Of a stretch of DNA of 64,000 nucleotides, positions 8,805 to 18,302 are shown one piece after another; position 1 is the stretch's first letter; each line of letters opens with the position of its first letter. This DNA is from Rhizobium sp. C4. Lineage in GTDB: Bacteria > Pseudomonadota > Alphaproteobacteria > Rhizobiales > Rhizobiaceae. Under the pieces are notes generated by a model. The model was not told where the DNA came from and did no database searches. It was given only the letters and a program-made list of their open reading frames with translations. The stretch covers positions 372,001 to 436,000 of the forward strand of contig NZ_JAJNCX010000001.1 in NCBI RefSeq assembly GCF_021026315.1, in the 5' to 3' direction. The translations under genes and the position numbers were made by a program.

Positions 8805-9401
8805 ATGCTTGTGACTGAAAGCCAATATCCGGATCTCTACGAAGCAATGCTGGAGAAAAACCTCCTCCGGCAATACGACCTTCTCACCAACTTTATCGAA
8901 ATAGGTATCCAGCAAGGGCCGCAGGCGATCGACAAATATATGTTGTGGGCGCTGAACCATACTGCGGTTGCGGCAATCTCGCAGTTCGGCGGGCGGTTCC
9001 GCCAAGAACCGATCTACGTTGGCAGCCATAAGCCGCCGCCATTTGGCGATGTGCCAGATCTCATGGATCGCTTCATTTCCTTCATCCATGAAAACTGGGA
9101 TAATCTCACGCCTACGCAACTCGCAGGTTATGGGCTGTGGCGGCTTAATTGGATCCATCCCTTCGTCGAAGGTAATGGGCGCACCGCGCGGGCCGTCTGC
9201 TATTACCTGCTCTGCGTTCGGATCGGCTCACTATTGCCAGGACGCAAGATCGTGCCCGAGCGGATTCGCGAAAACCGAGGCCCCTATTATGAGGCGCTAC
9301 GCGAATGCGACCGGCAATGGCATATTGGCCACCTCGACCTTGCTCCGATCGAAGCCTACCTGGCGCCGCTGCTTCAGGCGCAATTGGAAGATGCGGATTA
9401 A
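8805..9401 (+). CDS. Fic-domain protein (predicted AMP transferase)
   Basis: 198 residues with a complete Fic core HPFVEGNGRTAR at residues 118-129, holding the catalytic His and the phosphate-binding GNGR, so it is predicted to be active. The target-docking flap is around residues 68-82 (EPIYVGSHKPPPFGD). Fic enzymes usually transfer AMP from ATP to a hydroxyl of a target protein; stand-alone Fic proteins in bacteria often act as toxins. The start is the ATG at 8805 with GGAGG 7 nt upstream (a GTG two codons earlier is too close). I see no inhibitory motif in the protein itself, so control would have to come from the small protein upstream. Confidence 0.88.
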   Translation: MLVTESQYPDLYEAMLEKNLLRQYDLLTNFIEIGIQQGPQAIDKYMLWALNHTAVAAISQFGGRFRQEPIYVGSHKPPPFGDVPDLMDRFISFIHENWDNLTPTQLAGYGLWRLNWIHPFVEGNGRTARAVCYYLLCVRIGSLLPGRKIVPERIRENRGPYYEALRECDRQWHIGHLDLAPIEAYLAPLLQAQLEDAD

Positions 9402-9476
9402 GCTTTGACGGACTAAACCGTTTGAATGCCGCCAACCCTTCCATCCGGCAATTGCATTTTAAAAATCAGATGATTA

Positions 9477-9513
9477 GACAGTCTCCGACCTCTTTTTCCC
9501 AGCGGAGACTGTC
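9477..9513 (+). promoter_or_regulatory. Hairpin hiding the ribosome-binding site of class I fumarase
   Basis: Perfect 11-bp inverted repeat (9477-9487 with 9503-9513), loop 15 nt, ending 3 nt before the ATG at 9517. The only good Shine-Dalgarno sequence, GGAG at 9504-9507, lies inside the right arm, so pairing would block ribosome entry. A protein-binding DNA dyad is the alternative. Confidence 0.6.
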
Positions 9514-9516
9514 CAG

Positions 9517-11124
9517 ATGGCAGACGATCTTTTTCCCCTCGGTCCTGACACAACGCCCTATCGGAAAATTTCGAGCGATTACGTTTCGGTCGAAACGTTT
9601 CGCGGTCAGGATATCCTGACCGTCGAGCCGGAAGGTATCCGGCTTCTGGCGGAAACGGCGCTGGCCGACATCAACCATCTTCTGCGGCCGAGCCATCTGA
9701 AGCAGCTCGCGACCATTCTCGAAGATCCGGAAGCCACCGAGAATGACCGTTTCGTGGCCTATGACCTGCTGAAGAACGCCAATATCGCTGCCGGCGGCAT
9801 CCTGCCGATGTGCCAGGACACCGGCACCGCGATCGTGATGGCCAAGAAGGGCCGCCGCGTGTGGACCGAAGGCGGTGATTACGAGGCCATGGCGAAGGGC
9901 ATTCTCGATGCCTACCAGAAGAAGAACCTGCGCTATTCGCAGCTCGCGCCTCTGAAGATGTTCGAGGAAAAGAACACGCGCAACAACCTGCCGGCGCAGA
10001 TCGACATCTACGAGGAAGGCACGGACGAATACAAGTTCCTGTTCATGGCCAAGGGCGGCGGTTCGGCGAACAAGACCTATCTCTATCAGGCAACCCCTTC
10101 CCTGCTCACGCATGACCGCATGGTCGAGTTCCTGAAGGAAAAGATCCTGACGCTCGGCACCTCGGCCTGTCCGCCCTACCATCTGGCGATCGTCATCGGC
10201 GGCACATCGGCCGAAATGAACCTGAAGACCGTCAAGCTCGCCTCGGCGCGCTATCTCGACGAGCTGCCGACCGAGGGCTCGGAAACGGGCCATGCCTTCC
10301 GCGACCTCGAAATGGAAGCGGAGATCCACAAGCTGACGCAGTCGCTCGGCGTCGGCGCGCAGTTCGGCGGCAAGTATTTCTGTCATGACGTGCGCGTCAT
10401 CCGCCTGCCCCGCCACGGCGCATCGCTGCCGATCGGGCTTGGCGTTTCCTGCTCGGCAGACCGTCAGGCCAAGGGCAAGATCAACAAGGACGGCATCTTC
10501 ATCGAGCAGCTGGAGACGGAACCGTCGAAGTACATGCCGGAAATCGACGAGGCGAAGCTTTCCGAACACGTCATCAAGATCGACCTCAACCGGCCGATGA
10601 AGGACGTTCTCGCCGAACTCACCAGGCATCCGGTCAAGACGCAGCTTTCGCTCACCGGCACGATCATCGTGGCGCGCGACCTGGCGCATGCCAAGATCCG
10701 CTCGATCCTCGAAGCCGGCGGCGAGATGCCGCAATACATGAAGGACCATCCGGTTTACTACGCCGGTCCGGCCAAGACGCCGGAAGGCATGCCCTCGGGC
10801 TCCTTCGGCCCGACAACGGCCGGCCGCATGGACAGCTATGTCGACCAGTTCCAGTCCTTCGGCGGCTCGATGGTGATGCTCGCCAAGGGCAACCGCTCCA
10901 AGGCGGTGCGCGACGCCTGTGCGCGCCATGGCGGCTTCTATCTCGGCTCGATCGGCGGTCCGGCTGCGCGGCTGGCACAGGATTGCATCAGGAAGGTCGA
11001 GGTTCTGGAATTCCCGGAACTCGGCATGGAAGCGGTCTGGAAGATCGAAGTCGAGAACTTCCCGGCCTTCATCGTCATCGATGACAAGGGGAATGACTTC
11101 TTTAAGGAACTCAACCTCGGTTGA
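9517..11124 (+). CDS. Fumarate hydratase, class I (iron-sulfur)
   Basis: Oxygen-sensitive [4Fe-4S] fumarase, unrelated in sequence to FumC. The 535-residue length and domain order (N-terminal cluster domain, then C-terminal beta domain) match FumA/FumB. Cluster cysteines are visible in [19 protein letters not shown] and GVSCSADRQ. The C-terminal half has [20 protein letters not shown] and the [13 protein letters not shown] substrate motif. The start is the ATG at 9517; its Shine-Dalgarno site lies in a hairpin stem. It ends with a strong terminator. A tartrate dehydratase-type function is less likely for a fused single chain. Confidence 0.93.
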   Translation: MADDLFPLGPDTTPYRKISSDYVSVETFRGQDILTVEPEGIRLLAETALADINHLLRPSHLKQLATILEDPEATENDRFVAYDLLKNANIAAGGILPMCQDTGTAIVMAKKGRRVWTEGGDYEAMAKGILDAYQKKNLRYSQLAPLKMFEEKNTRNNLPAQIDIYEEGTDEYKFLFMAKGGGSANKTYLYQATPSLLTHDRMVEFLKEKILTLGTSACPPYHLAIVIGGTSAEMNLKTVKLASARYLDELPTEGSETGHAFRDLEMEAEIHKLTQSLGVGAQFGGKYFCHDVRVIRLPRHGASLPIGLGVSCSADRQAKGKINKDGIFIEQLETEPSKYMPEIDEAKLSEHVIKIDLNRPMKDVLAELTRHPVKTQLSLTGTIIVARDLAHAKIRSILEAGGEMPQYMKDHPVYYAGPAKTPEGMPSGSFGPTTAGRMDSYVDQFQSFGGSMVMLAKGNRSKAVRDACARHGGFYLGSIGGPAARLAQDCIRKVEVLEFPELGMEAVWKIEVENFPAFIVIDDKGNDFFKELNLG

Positions 11125-11145
11125 TCCAGTTTGGTACATCAGAGT

Positions 11146-11195
11146 AGCCGCGGGCAACCGACGCAGTCGTCGCTGAAGTCCGCGGCTTTTTTTTA
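11146..11195 (+). terminator. Intrinsic terminator after class I fumarase
   Basis: Outer 8-bp GC-rich stem (11146-11153 with 11180-11187) enclosing a smaller hairpin, followed by eight T residues and then ATTTTA. Confidence 0.9.
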
Positions 11196-11304
11196 TTTTA
11201 GTGACTCTTCAATAAATTGAGGCAGTCCGATCTATAATTAATGCTTTTCAAAGAAATTACCCCTAGAACTTTCAATATGCATTTTGAGTATTTGGGGGTA
11301 TTTT

Positions 11305-12378
11305 ATGTCGTCGACGCCTGTGCAACCAAGGGTCCAGGTACCGGACATAGCTGCACAAGTCACCTATGCCATGCGCAGCATGGGCGTTCCGCCGATCCCG
11401 CGAAATTATGAGCTTTTCTACGAAGCCTATATCGGCTCCAACCCCAAGCTGACCCGTGAGCTGGCCGCCCTTGGCAACAAGGCAACGCAGCGCGAGCTGG
11501 ATGCGATCGGTGAGCAGTATTTCGGCGACCAGCATCGTGCCAATCTTGTCGAGGGCGCGCATACCAAGGTTCTTTCCGAGCTTGAAGGCCTGCTGCGCCT
11601 CCTGAAACAGGAGCAGACGTCGCTGGAAAGCTATAACAAGCTGCTGGGCGAGACCTTCACGCGCATCAACACCAAGAATGCGTCGAGCGCGGATTTGCTG
11701 CGCAACGCGATCAGCATCCTGTCCGACGCGACCGGCGACACGATGGCACAGGGCGCCGTCATGGTGCAGAACGTCGTCGAGAAGTCCGCCGAAATGGACC
11801 TCGTGCGCAAGGAACTCGACGAGTACAAGCGCATCGCCAATACGGACTCGCTGACGCGGCTCGCAAACCGCCGTGCCTTCGACGACAAGCTTGCACTGAT
11901 CTACAGCGAGAAGAGGCATATGTCGCTGACGGCACTCGTGCTCTGCGACATCGACCACTTCAAGAAGATCAACGACAGTTTCGGCCACCCGGTCGGCGAC
12001 AAGATCCTTGCCACCGTCGGCAATGTCATCAAGGCCAATGTCCGCAAGGATGTGTTCGTGGCCCGCACCGGCGGCGAGGAATTCGCCATCATCATCGAGG
12101 GCAACACCGAAGGCGAAGCCCTGCAGATCGCGGAACGTATCCGCAAGGCGCTGGAAGCGACCCCGTTCAAGAACTCCAAGACCGGCATCGACTACGGCCC
12201 GGTCACCCTTTCGCTCGGCGTATCCATGGCCTGCGACAGCGAGGATCCGAACGAGATCTATTCGAAGTCCGACATTGCCCTCTATTGCGCCAAGAATTCC
12301 GGCCGCAACCGGGCGCTGCTCTTCGAAGACGGCATGAAGAAGGACGCAACCAAGAGCTGGCTGCTCTATCGCAAGTGA
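11305..12378 (+). CDS. GGDEF-domain diguanylate cyclase
   Basis: Predicted to make cyclic di-GMP from two GTP. The start is the ATG at 11305 with GGGGG 7 nt upstream (a TTG seven codons earlier is less likely), giving 357 residues. Residues 1-170 are a helical sensory or dimerisation region without membrane helices; residues ~180-345 are the GGDEF domain with DIDHFKKINDSFGH and the active-site motif GGEEF, a functional variant. The inhibitory RxxD site is not canonical: the sequence ahead of RTGGEEF is RKDVFVA, with Val at the usual Asp position. It is followed by its own terminator. No EAL domain. Confidence 0.9.
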   Translation: MSSTPVQPRVQVPDIAAQVTYAMRSMGVPPIPRNYELFYEAYIGSNPKLTRELAALGNKATQRELDAIGEQYFGDQHRANLVEGAHTKVLSELEGLLRLLKQEQTSLESYNKLLGETFTRINTKNASSADLLRNAISILSDATGDTMAQGAVMVQNVVEKSAEMDLVRKELDEYKRIANTDSLTRLANRRAFDDKLALIYSEKRHMSLTALVLCDIDHFKKINDSFGHPVGDKILATVGNVIKANVRKDVFVARTGGEEFAIIIEGNTEGEALQIAERIRKALEATPFKNSKTGIDYGPVTLSLGVSMACDSEDPNEIYSKSDIALYCAKNSGRNRALLFEDGMKKDATKSWLLYRK

Positions 12379-12403
12379 AGCTGCCAAATCCTTGAAACAT
12401 GTG

Positions 12404-12430
12404 AGGCGCCCCGCAAGGGCGCCTTTTGTG
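12404..12430 (+). terminator. Intrinsic terminator after the GGDEF gene
   Basis: 8-bp stem (12404-12411 with 12417-12424), loop CGCAA, then TTTGTGTTT. Confidence 0.85.
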
Positions 12431-12547
12431 TTTGTGCCCCAGGGAACAGTCATGCCCGCCGAAGCATTCTAGAAAAGCCGGTCTGGACCGAAGGCATGCG
12501 CGGCCTGTGCGGCAAAGGCCAGATCGACCGCCCGAGAAGGAGTTTCC

Positions 12548-12913
12548 ATGAAGACGATCGTCCGAACCGCCCTCGCCCTTGGATTTGTCACTTTGACGGG
12601 ACTGGCAGGTCATGCCGCCCGTGCGGCCAGCTTTGACTGCGACGCCAAGGCGCTAGCCCCCGACGAGACAGCCATTTGCGCCAATCGCGAACTCAACGAT
12701 CTCGACGTGCGCATGGCGACCGAATTCAAATGGCTCTCCGGCATGTATGCCATGGGCGTCCGCGGCGAGTTGCAGGACCAGCAGACCGCCTGGCTGAAGG
12801 TGCGGCAGGCCTGTCAGGCGGATGTGGCCTGTATCCGCAAGGCCTATGAAGACCGGCTGAAGGTGTTTGAGGACGATTACAACAGGTTCGAACGGCCAGC
12901 ACCTTCGAAATAG
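12548..12913 (+). CDS. Secreted LprI-domain protein (lysozyme-inhibitor-like)
   Basis: 121 residues. A signal peptide covers residues 1-26 (ending ARAA). The mature part has four cysteines (FDCDAK, AICAN, QACQAD, VACIRK), which fit two disulfides, and the pattern AxxxDExxIC-xxxxLxxLDxxM followed by Q-W--R--C, typical of the LprI N-terminal domain. Mycobacterium LprI inhibits lysozyme; for the many proteobacterial relatives the function is unproven. The ribosome site AGAAGGAG lies just upstream. It is convergent with the small membrane protein (6 bp apart). Confidence 0.82.
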   Translation: MKTIVRTALALGFVTLTGLAGHAARAASFDCDAKALAPDETAICANRELNDLDVRMATEFKWLSGMYAMGVRGELQDQQTAWLKVRQACQADVACIRKAYEDRLKVFEDDYNRFERPAPSK

Positions 12914-12919
12914 GGCCCG

Positions 12920-13279
12920 CTATTTGGCCACCCGGCCAGAGGCAACGATGCTCGAGAGCGCCAGGCCAGCCAGAACCAGTCCCGTAACCGCGTGATAGAG
13001 AACGCGCGGATCAACGACATTGCCTATCGACAGTCCAAAGGCGATCACGACGGCAACCCAGGCGAGGCAGCCGGCAAGGCAGACGGCCGCGAGCGCCCTG
13101 TCGGTCGTGCGGTAGGCGCAGAGCACGCAAATGGCGGCCAGAAAGATGGCGAAGGCGCTGGACCCCAGCGACCAGACAAGTGCCGGACCACGATCAGGAA
13201 ATGCGAGGAACGAGCCGTAGCCGTGAAGCAAGGCCCCGATCATAAGGATTGCCGAAAAGAGAATACGGGCGATAAACAT
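12920..13279 (-). CDS. Small four-helix membrane protein, function unknown
   Basis: 119 residues, almost entirely hydrophobic, with four predicted membrane helices (about residues 3-22, 33-55, 62-86, 93-113). No catalytic motif, metal-binding cluster or family signature that I recognise. It is divergent from the AraC-type regulator across 132 bp, an arrangement in which the regulator may control it; this is inference only. Confidence 0.75.
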   Translation of the reverse strand: MFIARILFSAILMIGALLHGYGSFLAFPDRGPALVWSLGSSAFAIFLAAICVLCAYRTTDRALAAVCLAGCLAWVAVVIAFGLSIGNVVDPRVLYHAVTGLVLAGLALSSIVASGRVAK

Positions 13280-13411
13280 GGTGTGATATCCTGAAAGCGT
13301 TTGCGGTCGGGCTCAGAAATATTGCCTGTCCCGTGGCGCTCTTCTAGCGCGGTTCCGGCCGCTTGAATTGTATTTTTGGGAAGTCCTTTCGTTCCGCATG
13401 CGGGAGAAGCG

Positions 13412-14245
13412 ATGAAGCTGACGACCATTGTGCCGCACCCCTCGATTGCCCCCTTCATTCATCACTTCTGGGTCTTCGAAGCGCCGGCCGGCATTCCGGC
13501 AACTGACGCGCGCATCGTCGTTCCGAACGGCCGGCCTAAGCTGATCGTGCCGTGGCGAAACGGCCTCGACGCCGGCAATGAGCGGTATGGCCGCGCCACC
13601 CGGGAGAGCGAGGTGGTTTTTATCGGCGTCTGGGATGAGCCGACGACACTGTCTTCCAGCGTTGCCCCAACGACCACCATCGGCATCGAGTTCAAGCCGT
13701 CCGGGCTTGCACGCTTCCTTCGCGGAGACATGAGCGATATCTTCTCGTCGATCGCGCCGGCAGACGCGCTGCTGGGCAAGGCTGGCCGCAGGCTGCGGGA
13801 ACGACTGTCGTCCGCGGCGAGCCTCGGGGAGGCTGTACGCCTTACCCATCACTTCCTGCTCGAGAGCTTCCGCAGGGAGAGCGACCGCGCGGACCTGCTG
13901 GCGAACGCCGCTGTTCATTTGATGTGGCAGAACAACTTTCGCCTCAATATCGAAGAGATAGCGGACCGCCTTGGCTGTTCGCGGCGGCATCTGCAGACGA
14001 TCTTCAACCAGCGTATCGGCATCGCTCCGAAACGACTTCAGGGCATTCTGGCCTTCGAAGAGCTTTATCGAGCATTCGCACGCGACGGCAACGTGTCGCG
14101 TCTCAATGAAGACGCGCTCGACCATTTTTACGACCAGCCGCACTTCATCCGGAACTTCCGGCACTTCACCGGCTATTCACCAACGAAATACGCCGAACTC
14201 AGCAATGAGTTCGGCGCCATTTTCTATCGTCAATCGACCGTCTGA
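13412..14245 (+). CDS. AraC-family transcriptional regulator
   Basis: 277 residues from the ATG at 13412 (GGAGAAGCG just upstream; an in-frame TTG 12 codons earlier is unlikely). The C-terminal ~100 residues carry two helix-turn-helix motifs: IEEIADRLGCSRRHLQTIF and the later FYDQPHFIRNFRHFTGYSP, which is the AraC signature FxDxxHFxRxFRxxxGxxPxxY. The N-terminal region (DUF6597-like, with VPNGRPKLIVPW) is a probable ligand-binding domain of unknown specificity. It is divergent from the small membrane protein, its most likely target, and convergent with ilvD. Confidence 0.9.
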   Translation: MKLTTIVPHPSIAPFIHHFWVFEAPAGIPATDARIVVPNGRPKLIVPWRNGLDAGNERYGRATRESEVVFIGVWDEPTTLSSSVAPTTTIGIEFKPSGLARFLRGDMSDIFSSIAPADALLGKAGRRLRERLSSAASLGEAVRLTHHFLLESFRRESDRADLLANAAVHLMWQNNFRLNIEEIADRLGCSRRHLQTIFNQRIGIAPKRLQGILAFEELYRAFARDGNVSRLNEDALDHFYDQPHFIRNFRHFTGYSPTKYAELSNEFGAIFYRQSTV

Positions 14246-14256
14246 CGGCCTTTGTC

Positions 14257-16101
14257 TTAGTTGTACTCGTCCGGCAGAACGCGGACGGCGCCCTTGTCGG
14301 CGGAGGTCGCAAAGGCGGCATAGGCCTTCAGCGCCTGGCTGACATTGCGCTTGCGCGGCGTTTCCGGCTTCCAGCCCTTGGCGTCCTGCTCAGAGCGGCG
14401 CTTGTCGAGTTCCTCCTTGCCGACGATCAGGTTGATCGTGCGGTTCGGGATGTCGATCTCGATCGTGTCGCCGGTCTTGACGATGCCGATGAGGCCGCCA
14501 TTGGCGGCTTCCGGCGAGACGTGGCCGATGGAGAGGCCGGACGTACCACCCGAGAAGCGGCCGTCGGTGAGCAGTGCACAGGCCTTGCCGAGGCCCTTCG
14601 ACTTCAGGTAGCTCGTCGGATAGAGCATTTCCTGCATGCCCGGGCCGCCCTTCGGGCCTTCGTAGCGGATGACGACGACGTCGCCGGCCTTGACTTCGTT
14701 GCTCAGGATACCCTTCACGGCAGCGTCCTGGCTTTCGTAAACGACGGCCGGGCCGGTGAATTTCAGGATGCTTTCGTCAACGCCGGCCGTCTTCACGATG
14801 CAGCCGTCGAGCGCGATATTGCCCTTCAGAACAGCCAGACCGCCATCCTTCGAGAAGGGATGTTCGACCGAGCGGATGACGCCGGACTTGCGGTCCATGT
14901 CGAGTTCTTCCCAACGCTCGTCCTGGCTGAACGCGGTCTGCGTCGGCACGCCACCGGGGGCAGCGAGGAAGAAGTTGCGAACCGTTTCGGAATTGGTGCG
15001 CATGATGTCCCAGCGGTCCAGCGCATCGCCGAGCGTTGCGGCGTGAACCGTCGGGCTGTCACGGTTGATCAGGCCGCCACGGTCGAGTTCGCCGAGGATC
15101 GCCATGATGCCGCCGGCGCGGTGAACGTCTTCCATATGGACGTCGTTCTTGGCGGGCGCGACCTTCGACAGGCACGGCACCTTGCGCGACAGGCGGTCGA
15201 TATCGTCCATGGTGAAGTCGATTTCGGCTTCATGAGCAGCGGCGAGAATGTGCAGAACCGTGTTGGTCGAGCCGCCCATGGCAATGTCGAGCGCCATGGC
15301 GTTCTCGAACGCCTGCTTGTTGGCGACATTGCGCGGCAGGACGTTGACGTCGTCCTGCTCGTAGTAGCGGCGGGTGATGTCGACGATCTGGTGGCCGGCC
15401 TCGACGAAGAGACGGCGACGGTCGGCATGCGTTGCCAGCGTCGAGCCGTTGCCGGGCAGCGACAGGCCAAGCGCTTCCGTCAGACAGTTCATCGAGTTGG
15501 CCGTGAACATGCCGGAGCAGGAACCGCAGGTCGGGCAGGCCGAACGCTCGATAGCGTTGACTTCCTCGTCGGTGTAGCTCTCGTCGGCAGCGGCAACCAT
15601 CGCGTCGACGAGGTCGAGCGCCTGCTTCTTGCCCTTCAGAACCACCTTGCCGGCTTCCATCGGGCCGCCGGAGACGAAGATCGACGGGATGTTGAGGCGC
15701 AGAGAGGCCATCAGCATGCCGGGAGTGATCTTGTCGCAGTTGGAGATGCAGACCATGGCGTCGGCGCAATGCGCGTTGACCATGTATTCGACGCTGTCGG
15801 CGATGAGTTCGCGGCTCGGCAGCGAATAGAGCATGCCGTCATGGCCCATGGCGATGCCGTCATCAACGGCGATCGTGTTGAACTCCTTGGCGATACCGCC
15901 GGCGGCTTCGATTTCGCGGGCAACGAGCTGGCCGAGATCCTTCAGGTGGACGTGGCCCGGCACGAACTGCGTGAAGGAGTTGACCACGGCAATGATCGGC
16001 TTGCCGAAATCGCCGTCCTTCATGCCCGTGGCGCGCCAAAGGCCGCGCGCACCGGCCATGTTGCGGCCATGGGTCGTGGTTCTCGAACGATAAGCAGGCA
16101 T
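14257..16101 (-). CDS. ilvD: Dihydroxy-acid dehydratase
   Basis: Third step of valine, isoleucine and leucine synthesis: dehydration of 2,3-dihydroxy-acids to 2-keto acids. The 614 residues fit the 616 of the E. coli enzyme. Iron-sulfur ligands are visible in [12 protein letters not shown] and [17 protein letters not shown]; the C-terminal part has [13 protein letters not shown] and GHVSPEA. The Cys pattern resembles the long, IlvD/Edd-type form; EDD proper would lack the IlvD-type C-terminus. Single gene, 11 bp from the convergent araC-type gene. Confidence 0.96.
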   Translation of the reverse strand: MPAYRSRTTTHGRNMAGARGLWRATGMKDGDFGKPIIAVVNSFTQFVPGHVHLKDLGQLVAREIEAAGGIAKEFNTIAVDDGIAMGHDGMLYSLPSRELIADSVEYMVNAHCADAMVCISNCDKITPGMLMASLRLNIPSIFVSGGPMEAGKVVLKGKKQALDLVDAMVAAADESYTDEEVNAIERSACPTCGSCSGMFTANSMNCLTEALGLSLPGNGSTLATHADRRRLFVEAGHQIVDITRRYYEQDDVNVLPRNVANKQAFENAMALDIAMGGSTNTVLHILAAAHEAEIDFTMDDIDRLSRKVPCLSKVAPAKNDVHMEDVHRAGGIMAILGELDRGGLINRDSPTVHAATLGDALDRWDIMRTNSETVRNFFLAAPGGVPTQTAFSQDERWEELDMDRKSGVIRSVEHPFSKDGGLAVLKGNIALDGCIVKTAGVDESILKFTGPAVVYESQDAAVKGILSNEVKAGDVVVIRYEGPKGGPGMQEMLYPTSYLKSKGLGKACALLTDGRFSGGTSGLSIGHVSPEAANGGLIGIVKTGDTIEIDIPNRTINLIVGKEELDKRRSEQDAKGWKPETPRKRNVSQALKAYAAFATSADKGAVRVLPDEYN

Positions 16102-16316
16102 GGGCTTTTCCTCGGGGCTTAGCTGTTTCTTGGCGTTCTATGCCCTGAATGTGGCAAAACGCACCTCAAATTTATGTGTTCGTCCTACAGCAAGCGACCT
16201 GGGCTGTCACTATCGGTTAGGCCCGATCCGGTACGCCCCGGTACGCCCCCCCCGCTAAGCAAATCGAAACGGTTCGCCCGTTAGGGTTCGCTTTGCGAGA
16301 TTCGTGGGGCGGACAG

Positions 16317-16826
16317 ATGCTGCGGCATATTTTCAGGACGATGGTTTCAGCGGCCGTGCTGGCGGCCATATGGATCATCTTGCCCGAAAAGGAGGTGTCG
16401 AACCTCACCGAAAGGGCGTCTGCGCGCAACACGCCCGACCTGAGCCCTTCTCCTGAAACCACCGCATCCATCGCGCGGGCCACGCGCTTCACCTTCTGCG
16501 GCGGCGCCGGAATGGTGAATTGCGTGGTGGATGGCGATACGTTCAGGCTCTCGGGCGACAAGATCCGGATCGCCGATATCGACACGCCCGAACTTCACCC
16601 TGCCCGCTGCCCCTACGAGCAGGCGCTGGGCGAAGCGGCCAAGCAGCGGCTGCTGGAACTGCTGAATGCCGGCCCCTTCGACCTCAAGCCGATTGACCGC
16701 GACACCGATCGCTATGGCCGCAAGCTCCGCGTGGTGATGCGCGATGGAAAGTCGCTGGGCGACGTTCTTGTTCGCGAGGGGCTGGCCCGCACCTGGGAAG
16801 GCCGGCGGCGCGGCTGGTGCGACTAG
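16317..16826 (+). CDS. Membrane-anchored thermonuclease-like (SNase) protein
   Basis: 169 residues from the ATG at 16317 (a TTG eight codons earlier is less likely). Residues ~5-22 form a membrane anchor or uncleaved signal. Residues ~65-160 match staphylococcal nuclease: CVVDGDTFRL, IRIADIDTPEL, the helix EQALGEAAKQRLLELL, and DRYGRKLRVVM, which includes an active-site Arg. Four cysteines (FCGG, VNC, ARC, WC) may form disulfides, in line with an exported protein. Probably degrades nucleic acid outside the cytoplasm; the role is not known. Confidence 0.85.
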   Translation: MLRHIFRTMVSAAVLAAIWIILPEKEVSNLTERASARNTPDLSPSPETTASIARATRFTFCGGAGMVNCVVDGDTFRLSGDKIRIADIDTPELHPARCPYEQALGEAAKQRLLELLNAGPFDLKPIDRDTDRYGRKLRVVMRDGKSLGDVLVREGLARTWEGRRRGWCD

Positions 16827-16875
16827 GCGACCAATCACATGACATTCACAAGCGAGAGGTTTATCCTGTCGCCCA

Positions 16876-17136
16876 ATGCGCCTGACAGACTGCGAGATGC
16901 ACATGGCCGGAAAGAACGACGACGAAAACCTCGTGAGCCTGAAAGACTGGCAGAAGAAGAAGGCTGAAGCTGCCCGTGAGGCCGAGCGCCAGAAGCCGCG
17001 CCGACCTGGCGGCGGCGGGCCGAACCCGGCACTGGCGGGCAAGCTCGTCCTTGCGGTGTTCGTGTTGCTGATCCTCTGGCTTGCGATGCCTGCCGGTTAT
17101 CTCAACATTCTCACGCGGACCTTCACCGGCGGCTGA
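16876..17136 (+). CDS. Small tail-anchored membrane protein, unknown
   Basis: 86 residues. The N-terminal half is charged (Lys/Glu/Arg-rich helix around residues 20-42), followed by a Pro/Gly linker RRPGGGGPNP and one C-terminal membrane helix (about residues 54-73), so it is probably tail-anchored with the N-terminus in the cytoplasm. The start is uncertain: ATG codons at 16876, 16897 and 16903 are in frame and none has a strong ribosome site. 49 bp after the nuclease gene. No family recognised. Confidence 0.65.
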   Translation: MRLTDCEMHMAGKNDDENLVSLKDWQKKKAEAAREAERQKPRRPGGGGPNPALAGKLVLAVFVLLILWLAMPAGYLNILTRTFTGG

Positions 17137-17283
17137 GTTCAAGCCACGCTGCGCTCACGAAATCGTGGCCGGGCGCCCTCTTCCATGTGATGGCGGAACC
17201 TGTTTTGCTCTTGCCATGAAACCTTCCGGCTGTTTGCAGCGTATAGTCCTGCAAGAAGCCGAATGAAGCGATGGAAGAGAACC

Positions 17284-18243
17284 ATGACCTATCGTCCGCC
17301 CCGCATACCCTCGTCAGAAATTACGCCGAAGAGCGTCTATCTCAATCGACGCCAGCTGATTGCAGGCGCCGCCGCCGCAGGCGGGCTCGCGCTGACCGGC
17401 GGGTCCGCCTTTGCCGCGACGCCGATCCGCATCGGCAACAAGGTGGATGACGCCAAGGGCGAGACGGTGACGCCAAAGGAGTCCGCCACCACGTACAACA
17501 ACTTCTACGAATTCGGCACGGACAAGTCCGATCCCGCGAAGAATTCCGGCAAGTTCAAGCCGCTGCCCTGGGCGATCAAGGTGGATGGCATGGTCGCCAA
17601 GCCGCAGACCTTCGGCTTCGAGGATCTGCTGGCGACGATGCCGATCGAGGAGCGTATCTATCGCTTCCGCTGTGTCGAAGCCTGGTCCATGGTCATCCCG
17701 TGGGATGGGTTCCAGCTTTCCGAACTGCTGAAGAAGGTGGAGCCGCTGGCCTCGGCCAAGTATGTCGCTTTCGAAACCGTTGTGCGGCCTGAAGAAATGC
17801 CCGGCCAGAAAGGCTATTTCCAGCCGCTGCCCTGGCCCTATGTCGATGGACTGAGACTTGACGAGGCCATGCAGCCGCTGACCCTTCTTGCCGTCGGCAT
17901 GTATGGCGAGGCGCTGCCGAACCAGTCGGGCGCGCCGATCCGGCTCATCGTGCCGTGGAAATATGGCTTCAAGAGCATCAAGTCGATCGTGCGCATCACG
18001 CTCACCGACAAGGAGCCGCCCTGCACCTGGAACAAGGCCGCAGCGAACGAATACGGCTTCTATTCCAACGTCAACCCGCAGCGCGACCATCCGCGCTGGA
18101 GCCAGGCGACAGAGCGGCGCATCGGCGGCAAGACCGGCTTTTTCGGCGGCGGCGGCGAGCGGCGCGATACGCTGATGTTCAACGGCTATGAAGAGGTCGC
18201 AAGCCTCTATGCCGGCATGGACCTGATCAAGAAAGACTTCTAG
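17284..18243 (+). CDS. msrP: Periplasmic methionine-sulfoxide reductase, catalytic subunit MsrP
   Basis: Molybdopterin enzyme (formerly YedY) that repairs oxidised methionine in periplasmic proteins. The start is the ATG at 17284 (GGAAGAGA just upstream), giving 319 residues. The twin-arginine export signal is N-R-R-Q-L at residues 21-25, followed by a hydrophobic Ala/Gly stretch. The molybdenum ligand is Cys130 in [14 protein letters not shown]. The C-terminal part shows the sulfite-oxidase-like fold ([18 protein letters not shown]). It is followed by msrQ after 59 bp, the usual pair. Confidence 0.95.
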   Translation: MTYRPPRIPSSEITPKSVYLNRRQLIAGAAAAGGLALTGGSAFAATPIRIGNKVDDAKGETVTPKESATTYNNFYEFGTDKSDPAKNSGKFKPLPWAIKVDGMVAKPQTFGFEDLLATMPIEERIYRFRCVEAWSMVIPWDGFQLSELLKKVEPLASAKYVAFETVVRPEEMPGQKGYFQPLPWPYVDGLRLDEAMQPLTLLAVGMYGEALPNQSGAPIRLIVPWKYGFKSIKSIVRITLTDKEPPCTWNKAAANEYGFYSNVNPQRDHPRWSQATERRIGGKTGFFGGGGERRDTLMFNGYEEVASLYAGMDLIKKDF

Positions 18244-18302
18244 GCCAACGCCTTCCAGCCGCCCGGCCATCTCCGGCCGGCGGCACCTGAGGACTTGTAA
18301 CC

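Noticed and set aside
16225-16252. Tandem GGTACGCCCC repeats and C-run upstream of the nuclease gene
   Set aside because: Two short copies only; no array, no symmetry, no link to a promoter.
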